From Oscillospiraceae bacterium (GTDB lineage: Bacteria; Bacillota; Clostridia; UBA1381), in NCBI GenBank assembly GCA_022508725.1, contig JAFLUR010000037.1:1-12267 (forward strand): 12,267 nucleotides of DNA, given 5' to 3'. Within the stretch, counting starts at the first letter, position 1; each line of letters begins with the position of its first letter. A program made the position numbers and the translations under genes. Under the pieces are notes generated by a model, which worked only from the letters and a program-made list of their open reading frames with translations, had not been told where the DNA came from and searched no databases. Positions 6,310 through 12,267 of the stretch are shown here, in pieces.

Positions 6310-6996
6310 ATGACGGAGCTGTTGTTTGAAATTCTGCGTTCGGTGTTTTTGCTTACGGGCTATGTTTCGGGTGAAAGCTCGTTTCCGCCGCCTCTGGACG
6401 CAGAGGAGGAGAAGAAATATATAGAGCTTTACCGCGGCGGCGATGCAGATGCAAAAAATGTGCTTATAGAGCGCAATTTGCGTCTGGTAGCGCATATAGC
6501 AAAGAAATACGCCTCGTCGGGATGCGATCCGGACGATCTTATATCTGTCGGAACGATAGGTCTTATAAAGGGGATAAACACATTTTCACCCGAGAAAAAT
6601 CCGCGTCTGTCGTCATATATCGCAAGATGCATTGAAAACGAGGTCTTGATGGTGATGCGAAACCGCCGCAAGCTTACAAACGAGGTATCGATAGATGATA
6701 CCATAGGCGTTGACAAAGAGGGCAAAAGCTTTACATTTTCCGATATCCTTTCGGCGGATACCGCGGATTTCGCCGATTTTATATCGGATAAGATAGAAAT
6801 GCAGAAGCTTGCCGCGGCAATGAAGTCGGCTTTGAACAAAAATGAAACGGATATTCTCCGATGGCATTACGGGCTTAACAATACCCAAAAAAAGACCCAG
6901 AATGAAATAGCCGAAATAATGGGCATATCACGTTCATATGTTTCAAGGATAGAAAAAAAAGCGCTCGAAAAGCTGCTTTATGAAATGAGGAAGTAA
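6310..6996 (+). CDS. sigK: Sporulation sigma factor SigK (late mother cell), uninterrupted
   Basis: This sigma-70 family factor of 228 residues directs late mother-cell gene expression in sporulation. The SigK-like course is clear: SFPPPLDAEEEKKYIELY, then ERNLRLVAHIAKKYASSG, DDLISVGTIGLIKGI, RCIENEVLM, IGVDKEGKSFTFSDIL and region 4 TQNEIAEIMGISRSYVSRIEKKAL. LVAHIAKKY and the IGxDKEG segment favour SigK over SigE. About 17 hydrophobic residues (MTELLFEILRSVFLLTG) precede YVSGE, aligning with the pro-sequence cut just before YVKNN in Bacillus pro-SigK. It is therefore probably made as an inactive membrane-bound precursor, which would need a SpoIVFB-type protease encoded elsewhere. The coding frame is continuous, with no skin-type prophage insertion. 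It has its own promoter and terminator. Confidence 0.92.
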   Translation: MTELLFEILRSVFLLTGYVSGESSFPPPLDAEEEKKYIELYRGGDADAKNVLIERNLRLVAHIAKKYASSGCDPDDLISVGTIGLIKGINTFSPEKNPRLSSYIARCIENEVLMVMRNRRKLTNEVSIDDTIGVDKEGKSFTFSDILSADTADFADFISDKIEMQKLAAAMKSALNKNETDILRWHYGLNNTQKKTQNEIAEIMGISRSYVSRIEKKALEKLLYEMRK

Positions 6997-7031
6997 TATT
7001 CGCGTAATCATTGGGGAGCAATATTAATCCG

Positions 7032-7068
7032 GCCGCCTGTTCATTGAAACGGGCGGCTGTTTTTTTTT
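7032..7068 (+). terminator. Intrinsic terminator of sigK
   Basis: A GC-rich 10-bp stem (7032-7041 with 7048-7057, one G-U pair) has a 6-nt loop and is followed by TG and a nine-T run (7060-7068). It lies 35 nt after the sigK stop. Confidence 0.9.
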
Positions 7069-7114
7069 GCGGCAAATACTGTCGCCGTATATATAAGGAA
7101 ACGCTGAATAGGTC

Positions 7115-7132
7115 AAATATCAAAAAATATTT
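7115..7132. repeat. Short inverted repeat upstream of the kinase promoter
   Basis: AAATAT and ATATTT are separated by six bases, 24 nt before the -35 element of the hybrid kinase gene. It could be an operator half-site pair, but in AT-rich DNA such palindromes arise by chance. Confidence 0.25.
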
Positions 7133-7156
7133 CGTTGATTTATAAACAAAAACTAC

Positions 7157-7185
7157 TGTACAATACGGAAAATATATGTTATAAT
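7157..7185 (+). promoter_or_regulatory. Probable sigma-A promoter with extended -10 for the hybrid kinase gene
   Basis: TGTACA (7157-7162), a 17-nt spacer and TATAAT (7180-7185) with a TGT extension directly before the -10 lie 65 nt before the ATG. The perfect -10 with TGn compensates for the weak -35. Confidence 0.7.
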
Positions 7186-7250
7186 ATATTTGTCGGAATA
7201 TTATTTATCGGACTTATCGCACCATACGAAACGGGAGGAGTGACCGGCAT

Positions 7251-9995
7251 ATGAAAAGAAGCTTTATTAAATATATTTTACTGAGAATGCTGCCGGTCGC
7301 GGCAGTTATATGTATCATTACATGGTTTGTCAATATTTCGTTTTATCAATCCGACTGTATTGATTATATGGAATCACAGCTGCTGCATATGAGCAGACTG
7401 ATAACCAAAACGGAAGAGGTTTACGGAAAATCCTCCGAAACGCTTGAGAATGCCGTGCTTTTAAAGGCACAGGAGGCGGCGCAGATTTTCGACGAGTCTT
7501 TGGAGCTGTCGTATGAAGAGCTTAAAATAAAGATAGAGGAGCTCGGAATAAAGGATATATATGTGTTCAATAAGCTGGGAGAGTCGGTATTTGAGGAGAA
7601 TGCGGAAACGCGGAAATTAAGCACGAGCAGGATATTCACGGACGCGCTGTTTGACATTCCGTCGGCAAGTGAGATAGTGACCGACCATAACGGAGAAGAG
7701 GTTATGTACGCGGCGGTCAGACGCCGGGATAACAACGGCGTGATAATTATATCGGTTACGCATGACGGCGCGGAATATTTGAATGAAGATCGGATTTGCC
7801 GGTCTGTTGTTTCGGCTGTGCATATGAATATGAATGAATTTGCATTTGTCGCGGACCCCGACGACGGCAGGATCATTGCGTTTGCAAAGTATGAGGACAA
7901 GAATAACAAGGTTGATGCTTCGGCGGCGGTGCAGCTTATGAGCGAATATGACAAAGGAGACGGCAGGGATACGGTAAAGATAGGCGATATGAAATTCCGT
8001 TACGGATGTATGCGGTTTAAAGACCTTATTATAGGCTATGCGATGCCGGTCGGTTACTTTACGGGCGAAACCGGAAAATCCATGCTTCTGTTCGTTATAT
8101 CCGTTGTTGTTTTCCTGTTGATATTCTTTATGTTCTGTATCGAATGGATGGAAAAGAATATACTTTCGGGATTTAAGTCGCTGAGCAGGGAAATACGGGA
8201 ATTTACCGGCGCAAACATACAGAATTCTCATGTGACCGAGAACGATACAAGCGAGGAATTTGCATTGCTGTGCGCGAATATAAACAATTTCATAGATTCG
8301 CTCAGCAGTATTCAGAATGAGAGAGACAAGATACTCAATGAGAACAGATTTTTGCTTGATGAGCAGGATATGCTGCTTGCGGAGCGTCAGCTGTTTATAG
8401 AAATGACCACGGTGGAAAATATGGATGCGGCAAGCGAAACACGGGCAAGAAATGAGATATTTATGTATCTTACAAAAAAGCTGCGCGTGTCGGTGGATAT
8501 GATACTCAGTATATACGAGCTGATTATGCTTGAACCCATGAATAAAGAGCTGCGCACGCATATAATAGATTTGAAAATAGCATCGTGCGATCTTATCTCC
8601 ACACTTGATGATATAACCGATATATCAAGCATAGATTCGGGAAAGCTGGAAATTATTCCGGAGGCGTATTATACAAGGATGCTTGTGAGAGATATACAGA
8701 GCGCGCATAATCTTCAGGCTAAAAAGAAGAATATAGAATTCAGAGTGGATATAGACAAAGAGATACCGCAAAGATTGTCGGGTGACAGGGTGCGGGTGCA
8801 TCAGATCGTTTCGAATATACTCCGCACATCAATAAGCGCGACCGATAAAGGCTATGTATCGCTTTCGGTGAAGTTTGAAAAAATCGATGAAACGCGTGTA
8901 AAGCTGATATTTGTGATTTCGGATACCGGCACGGGAATAAAACCGGAGGAAACGGAAAATCTGTTTAAGCCGTTTAGGAATTCCGGAGCGCGGGAGGCGG
9001 AGACGTCGGAGTATACGAATAATATAGAGCTTGAGATCGCGAAAAAGCTTGCCGTTATGATGGGCGGAGATGTTGACGCGACAAGCAGATACGGGCACGG
9101 AAGCGTGTTCAGCGTATATATTATGCAGGAAATTCCCGAGAGTGACGATGCCGAAAACAGGAACTACAGAGAAGAAGGCATATCGATGAATTTGTTCTCG
9201 GCGCCTGAAGCGAGGGTTCTTATTATTGACAGCAGCGGAACGTATACAAGAATAATATCGGCATTTTTAAAGCTGATGGATATAAGAGTGGATGTATGCA
9301 ATAACTCCCGGAAAGCGGAAGAGCTTATGCATAAAAACAATTATAATATTGTGTTTATCTCTCATCCGGGACTGTATCCGCCCGAAGGATTGAGCTGTAT
9401 GGAATTGGCATGGCGCGTGCGTTCCTTTAAGGCGCAGCACAGCCATGAGCTTGTGATAATCGCCGTGAGTCCGGACGCATCCGCCGGAACAAAAAATATG
9501 TTTATTTCGGCGGGGATAAATGACATTATATTAAAGCCGATAAAACCGACTGTTCTTGCCGAGCTTATAAGACGGTATCTGCCGGAATCGCTTATAAAGC
9601 AGAAGGGGGACGGCGAGGATTGGGAAAACCGGACACAGGCTCTCGATATTGAAGGAATAAACACGGCAAAGGGTATGGCAAACTGCGGACAGAATGTGGA
9701 GATATATACGGATCTTCTGAAGATATTCGAGAAAAATCTTGAGGAAAATCTTGAAAAGCTGGAGAAATTCAGGGGCAATAACGACTTTAAGAATTACAAG
9801 ATATGTGTTCACGACATAAAAATGAACGCCGCCAATATAGGAGCGGACGAATTGGAGCTTATAGCCGATTCACTTGAGGATGCGGCAGGTGAATTCAACG
9901 GTATATTCATTTCCGCGAATACGGCGGAATTTATCGCGCGGTCAAGAAGCATAATAACAGCGATAAAAAATTATTTTGACGGTTATGATGAATAG
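7251..9995 (+). CDS. Membrane hybrid histidine-kinase-like protein with degenerate HisKA, HATPase and receiver, intact HPt
   Basis: This protein of 914 residues has the layout of a hybrid sensor kinase. Order: membrane helix about 8-29; extracytoplasmic Cache-like sensor about 30-277; membrane helix 278-298; HAMP-like and coiled-coil linker to about 400; HisKA-like 401-465; HATPase-like about 475-625; receiver-like about 655-775; HPt about 800-914. Key residues are missing. In HisKA, T408-K409-K410 replaces S-H-E before LR. In the N box, the second Asn (NLLxNA) is T526. The ATP-lid glycines (GTGLGL) read TNNIEL at 589-594. In the receiver, the phosphoacceptor Asp is S704 and the acidic pair is D660-S661. 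DTGTGI (558-563), GHGSVF, S740 and K762 remain. The HPt motif VHDIKMNAANIGA keeps H854. I infer a pseudokinase with a live HPt. The start is ATG 7251 with GGGAGGAG 10 nt before it. Ligand and partners are unknown. Confidence 0.85.
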   Translation: MKRSFIKYILLRMLPVAAVICIITWFVNISFYQSDCIDYMESQLLHMSRLITKTEEVYGKSSETLENAVLLKAQEAAQIFDESLELSYEELKIKIEELGIKDIYVFNKLGESVFEENAETRKLSTSRIFTDALFDIPSASEIVTDHNGEEVMYAAVRRRDNNGVIIISVTHDGAEYLNEDRICRSVVSAVHMNMNEFAFVADPDDGRIIAFAKYEDKNNKVDASAAVQLMSEYDKGDGRDTVKIGDMKFRYGCMRFKDLIIGYAMPVGYFTGETGKSMLLFVISVVVFLLIFFMFCIEWMEKNILSGFKSLSREIREFTGANIQNSHVTENDTSEEFALLCANINNFIDSLSSIQNERDKILNENRFLLDEQDMLLAERQLFIEMTTVENMDAASETRARNEIFMYLTKKLRVSVDMILSIYELIMLEPMNKELRTHIIDLKIASCDLISTLDDITDISSIDSGKLEIIPEAYYTRMLVRDIQSAHNLQAKKKNIEFRVDIDKEIPQRLSGDRVRVHQIVSNILRTSISATDKGYVSLSVKFEKIDETRVKLIFVISDTGTGIKPEETENLFKPFRNSGAREAETSEYTNNIELEIAKKLAVMMGGDVDATSRYGHGSVFSVYIMQEIPESDDAENRNYREEGISMNLFSAPEARVLIIDSSGTYTRIISAFLKLMDIRVDVCNNSRKAEELMHKNNYNIVFISHPGLYPPEGLSCMELAWRVRSFKAQHSHELVIIAVSPDASAGTKNMFISAGINDIILKPIKPTVLAELIRRYLPESLIKQKGDGEDWENRTQALDIEGINTAKGMANCGQNVEIYTDLLKIFEKNLEENLEKLEKFRGNNDFKNYKICVHDIKMNAANIGADELELIADSLEDAAGEFNGIFISANTAEFIARSRSIITAIKNYFDGYDE

Positions 9996-10008
9996 TTTGC
10001 AAATGAAC

Positions 10009-10048
10009 AAAAAACCGGTCCGGGCAAATCGCCCGGACCGGTTTTTTT
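10009..10048. terminator. Bidirectional intrinsic terminator between the convergent kinase and rpmA genes
   Basis: A perfect 11-bp GC-rich stem (10015-10025 with 10031-10041) has a 5-nt loop. It is flanked by six A's on the left and seven T's on the right, so each strand gives a hairpin followed by a U-run. It lies 13 nt after the kinase stop and 2 nt beyond the rpmA stop. Confidence 0.92.
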
Positions 10049-10050
10049 AA

Positions 10051-10308
10051 TCAAGCAATTTCATAAACACTGCACTGTGTTTTTGTCTTGCCTTTTCTTT
10101 CAAATTTCACTTTTCCGTCAACAAGCGCAAACAGTGTATCGTCACTGCCTATGCCGACATTATTGCCCGGATGAATTTTAGTGCCTCTTTGTCTTACAAG
10201 AATATTTCCTGCCAAAACAAACTGACCGTCGGCTCTCTTAACGCCTAAGCGCTTTGATCTGCTGTCGCGGCCGTTTTTGGTACTTCCCATACCTTTTTTA
10301 TGAGCCAT
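10051..10308 (-). CDS. rpmA: 50S ribosomal protein bL27
   Basis: This ribosomal protein of 85 residues lies near the peptidyl-transferase centre. It begins MAHKKGMGSTKNGRDSRSKRLG, and GNILVRQRGTKIHPGNNVGIG follows the family pattern. The N-terminus is the short E. coli-like form. Many Firmicutes instead have a roughly nine-residue extension ending in a Prp cleavage site (LQFFA-type), which is absent here. The start has GAGGTG 6 nt upstream. It is 39 nt downstream of rplU in one operon, and the usual prp gene does not lie between them. It ends at the shared bidirectional terminator. Confidence 0.98.
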   Translation of the reverse strand: MAHKKGMGSTKNGRDSRSKRLGVKRADGQFVLAGNILVRQRGTKIHPGNNVGIGSDDTLFALVDGKVKFERKGKTKTQCSVYEIA

Positions 10309-10347
10309 TTAAAACACCTCAGCTTTCATAATCGAATATGTTTGGAA

Positions 10348-10659
10348 TTATGCGTTGATCTTTTCGATAACTACCTTTGTAAAAGGCTGTCTGTGACCTT
10401 TTTTTCTGCGGTAATTTTTCTTTCTTTTCATTTTGAAAACATAGATCTTTTTGCTTTTGCCGTTTTTAACGACATTTGCGGTTACGTTTGCGCCGCTTAC
10501 GGTGGGAGCGCCGATTTTGACGTTATCACCGTCGGCAACGACAAGAACCTTATCGAAAGTAACTGCCGCACCCTCTTCGGCATCGAGCTTTTCTATAAAT
10601 ACAGTGTCGCCCTCGCTTACCTTATACTGCTTACCGCCTGTTTCAATAACTGCATACAT
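10348..10659 (-). CDS. rplU: 50S ribosomal protein bL21
   Basis: This 23S-rRNA-binding large-subunit protein has 103 residues. It begins MYAVIETGGKQYKVSEGD and carries the basic C-terminal signature MKRKKNYRRKKGHRQPFT, both diagnostic of bL21. Length is normal. A near-perfect AGGAGGTG site lies 8 nt before the ATG. It is the first gene of the rplU-rpmA operon, with a perfect consensus promoter and a structured leader upstream that could serve autoregulation. Confidence 0.98.
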   Translation of the reverse strand: MYAVIETGGKQYKVSEGDTVFIEKLDAEEGAAVTFDKVLVVADGDNVKIGAPTVSGANVTANVVKNGKSKKIYVFKMKRKKNYRRKKGHRQPFTKVVIEKINA

Positions 10660-10754
10660 TAAATAAACACCTCCTATATTTATGAAGTCACGCTATCACA
10701 GGTAAGATTTAATGAAATAAAAAATCCTTTTGAGAACCTGTTCTATGCGGTTAC
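10660..10754 (-). ncRNA. Putative structured 5' leader of rplU (possible L21 leader)
   Basis: The approximate transcript start to the rplU ATG is about 95 nt. ACAGGT (10741-10736) can pair with ACCTGT (10703-10698). Inside it, AAGGATTT (10729-10722) pairs with AAATCTT (10710-10704) around one bulged G, giving a long interrupted hairpin. The Shine-Dalgarno site is 3' of it. Firmicutes carry a known L21 leader family, but I cannot verify membership from memory. The start point is inferred from the promoter. Confidence 0.45.
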
Positions 10755-10760
10755 CGTAAT

Positions 10761-10789
10761 ATTATATCAAAACCCGGACAAAATGTCAA
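10761..10789 (-). promoter_or_regulatory. Consensus sigma-A promoter of the rplU-rpmA operon
   Basis: On the minus strand, TTGACA (10789-10784) and TATAAT (10766-10761) are both perfect and 17 nt apart. This is the strongest promoter in the window, as expected for ribosomal protein genes. Confidence 0.93.
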
Positions 10790-10843
10790 GATTTTTTTCG
10801 TATAATTATATAAAAATTACTTTTGCGTAAACCGATTGCCGGA

Positions 10844-11215
10844 TTATACAATACCGTTATTTTCCGGATTGATAACCGGATTCAGCTCGGTTGCTTGGTG
10901 AAAGATAAGCTTTAAGTTATTTTCTTTTACCCAAACGGAAGTTCGATAGAATAATCTGTCATCACTTTCTTTTGTAATATAGTGAACGATCCAACAATCG
11001 GTTTTCGGTTCTTCAACCTCAAAATTAAAAATATCAATATTTCTGTCTGCTTTTAATGCCGTAAGGCTTTCTATTGTATCCTTTTTATAAAATATAACTC
11101 CGGATTTCCCCACTTCCTTGAAATTATCATGTAATACGGAATCCAACCATGCCCTGTCTGTGATTTTATCGTATTTGAAAAAATCTTTTTCCGAATTCAA
11201 TAAGGTTTCGTACAT
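10844..11215 (-). CDS. NTF2-like/SnoaL-type protein (DUF4440-like), function unknown
   Basis: This protein of 123 residues is probably a single NTF2-like alpha+beta cone domain. Features fitting DUF4440-type proteins are the N-terminal helix (MYETLLNSEKDFFKYDKI), then DSVLHDNFKEVGKSGVIFYKKDTIESL (ligand-pocket entry), and the end VWVKENNLKLIFHQATEL, close to the WRLVFHQGT wording of the family. No catalytic role can be assigned. A good AAAGAGGT site lies 7 nt before the ATG. The coding region is clearly more AT-rich (near 33% G+C over the lines I counted) than sigK (near 47% over one counted line), so it may be a recent acquisition. No clear promoter or terminator is visible. The 131-nt gap to the upstream CoA-transferase gene, on the same strand, holds nothing I can identify. 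Confidence 0.7.
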   Translation of the reverse strand: MYETLLNSEKDFFKYDKITDRAWLDSVLHDNFKEVGKSGVIFYKKDTIESLTALKADRNIDIFNFEVEEPKTDCWIVHYITKESDDRLFYRTSVWVKENNLKLIFHQATELNPVINPENNGIV

Positions 11216-11346
11216 TGCATTTACCTCTTTCGGGAACCTATAAATCGCATAGCAATCTCACAAATTCCGGTTTGTTTATTTCTGTATTTCATTTCGTTTG
11301 CATTATGATAAACATTCAATGAAGTAAATAACAGTGACTCATATTT

Positions 11347-12267
11347 TTAATCGTTTATCACATTGTTTGAAAAATCCATTTCCTTTATATTTTCGGCGAT
11401 TTCGATTTCAAAATCGAGCATATCAAGTATCTGCGTTTGAATATCGATGCCCTTTGCGACCTCCGTGAGCAAGAGTCCCCTTTCGGTAAGTCGGAAAACA
11501 CAGCGTTCGGTCACATATATCACGTTCTGATTTGACGCTATCGAATTTTTTGCGCTGAAGCTTATTCCGTTTACCTTATTTACGAACTTTTTGAATTTGC
11601 CCTCCTTGTCGATAATGACCCTGTTTTCTTCATCGACATGGGCTTTAAGTCCGCCGGAGGTGAAGTTTACGCAGAAAACGACATTTTTTGTCGATTGGGT
11701 GATATTGGCAAAGCCGCCTATGCCCGTAACCTTATCGCCGAGCTTATGGCTGTTTACATTGCCCTCGCTATCGACTTCAAGTCCGCCCATAAAGCATATG
11801 TTAAGACCGCCGCTGTTGTAAAAGTCAAACTGCTGCGATACATCGAAAATGGCGTCCGCGCCGATGGTTGCGCCGAAAGTTATGCCGGGTGCGGGAAGTC
11901 CGCCTATGCCGCCCGCCTCGACCGTCATTGTGATCTTGCTTAAAAGCCCGCTTTTCGACGCCGCATGGCAGACATTTTCCGGAATACCTATGCCTATATT
12001 TACAATATCATCCTCTTTAAGCTCCTTGGCGGCTCTTGCGCCGATTATTGCATGAGAGATATTCAGATCCTTTTCATCCTTGCTGCCGGATAATTTCAGA
12101 TGCTTTACCCATGTGTCCATATCCTGCGGATCGACGTGAATGTCACCCGAAAGAGAGGGATTGTATGTGCAGTCGGGCACCTGCTTCTGGTCGGGCGCAA
12201 GAACTATCGCATCGACAAGTATTCCGGGAATAACCACATTTCTCGGACGCTTGAACGTGTCGGTCAG
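11347..12267 (-). CDS. Propionate/acetate-type CoA-transferase, 3' part (5' end outside window)
   Basis: This is the C-terminal 306 residues or so of a class I CoA-transferase that shuttles CoA between short-chain acyl-CoAs and carboxylates such as acetate, propionate or lactate. The frame stays open to the window edge, and a GTG at 12237 is internal. Recognisable stretches are VIPGILVDAIVLAP, YNPSLSGDIHVD, a NIGIGIPENV loop, MTVEAGGIGGLPAPGITFGA, NFTSGGLKAHV and VIYVTERCVFRLTERGLLLTEVAKGID. The Glu of MTVEAGG (codon 11919-11917) aligns with the catalytic glutamate that forms the CoA thioester in YdiF/Pct enzymes. Exact substrate cannot be told. It fits fermentative anaerobic metabolism. No hairpin terminator is seen after the stop at 11347. 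Confidence 0.9.
   Translation of the reverse strand: MTDTFKRPRNVVIPGILVDAIVLAPDQKQVPDCTYNPSLSGDIHVDPQDMDTWVKHLKLSGSKDEKDLNISHAIIGARAAKELKEDDIVNIGIGIPENVCHAASKSGLLSKITMTVEAGGIGGLPAPGITFGATIGADAIFDVSQQFDFYNSGGLNICFMGGLEVDSEGNVNSHKLGDKVTGIGGFANITQSTKNVVFCVNFTSGGLKAHVDEENRVIIDKEGKFKKFVNKVNGISFSAKNSIASNQNVIYVTERCVFRLTERGLLLTEVAKGIDIQTQILDMLDFEIEIAENIKEMDFSNNVIND

Noticed and set aside
6310..6996. Alternative call as SigE, SigF or SigG
   Set aside because: LVAHIAKKY, the IGVDKEG segment and the short pro-sequence match SigK. SigE has a longer pro-region, and SigF/SigG differ in region 2 and have no pro-sequence.
8451..8520. Active HisKA phosphoacceptor histidine
   Set aside because: I looked for SHELRTPL. 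The aligned stretch is TKKLRVSV, so the site is scored as absent and no kinase activity is claimed.
7617..8561. 314-codon minus-strand open frame opposite the hybrid kinase
   Set aside because: It is a shadow of the kinase reading frame. Its His/Tyr-rich product matches no family I know and it lacks an RBS.
10800..10843. Terminator after the NTF2-like gene
   Set aside because: Only a 3-5 bp weak hairpin (CCG/CGG) with no clean U-run is present, so it is not supportable.
11216..11346. Promoter for the NTF2-like gene in the gap after the CoA-transferase
   Set aside because: CATAAT-like -10 candidates exist in AT-rich DNA but none has a -35 at proper spacing.
1..12267. Mobile element, CRISPR array, tRNA or rRNA
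   Set aside because: No transposase or integrase, no regularly spaced repeats and no cloverleaf or rRNA stretch was seen on either strand.

Overview
The window looks like a chromosomal segment of a motile, endospore-forming member of the Clostridia. The evidence is a flagellar regulatory trio (flhF-flhG-sigD), an uninterrupted sporulation sigma factor sigK with a pro-sequence, Firmicutes-type housekeeping neighbours (obgE, yhbY, nadD, yqeK, lgt), strong AGGAGG-type ribosome binding sites and a moderate, AT-leaning base composition with heavy use of ATA for isoleucine. No genus can be named from the sequence alone.

Layout. Positions 1-6156 (+ strand) form one tightly packed gene string: the 3' part of flhF, then flhG, sigD/fliA, obgE, yhbY, nadD, yqeK, lgt and a small cysteine-rich protein. 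It is closed by a strong hairpin terminator at 6150-6199, and no terminator is visible inside the string. sigK follows with its own promoter and terminator (6239-7068). After it comes a 914-residue membrane-bound hybrid histidine-kinase-like protein (7251-9995) with its own extended -10 promoter. A bidirectional terminator at 10009-10048 separates it from the convergent rplU-rpmA ribosomal operon (minus strand, 10051-10659). That operon is driven by a perfect TTGACA-N17-TATAAT promoter and has a roughly 95-nt structured leader. Further right on the minus strand lie an AT-rich NTF2-like/DUF4440 gene and the 3' two-thirds or so of a propionate/acetate-type CoA-transferase that runs off the window. 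No gene-free stretch exceeds 300 bases. The longest is 6997-7250, holding the sigK terminator and the kinase promoter.

How the genes fit. FlhF and FlhG are the GTPase/ATPase pair that sets flagellar placement and number, and SigD switches on late flagellar genes. The sigD stop lies only 28 nt before obgE, so the flagellar transcript may read into ribosome-assembly (obgE, yhbY), NAD synthesis (nadD), Ap4A turnover (yqeK) and lipoprotein-maturation (lgt) genes. sigK belongs to the late mother-cell sporulation programme.

Most unusual item. The hybrid sensor protein keeps the architecture of a phosphorelay kinase. It has lost the HisKA histidine, the second N-box Asn, the G2-box glycines and the receiver Asp, yet it keeps the HPt histidine. 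It is probably a pseudokinase scaffold or HPt donor/sink rather than an active kinase. A second coherent oddity is that bL27 lacks the Firmicutes N-terminal extension and no prp protease gene lies between rplU and rpmA. I saw no evidence of a mobile element, CRISPR array, RNA gene or defence system.
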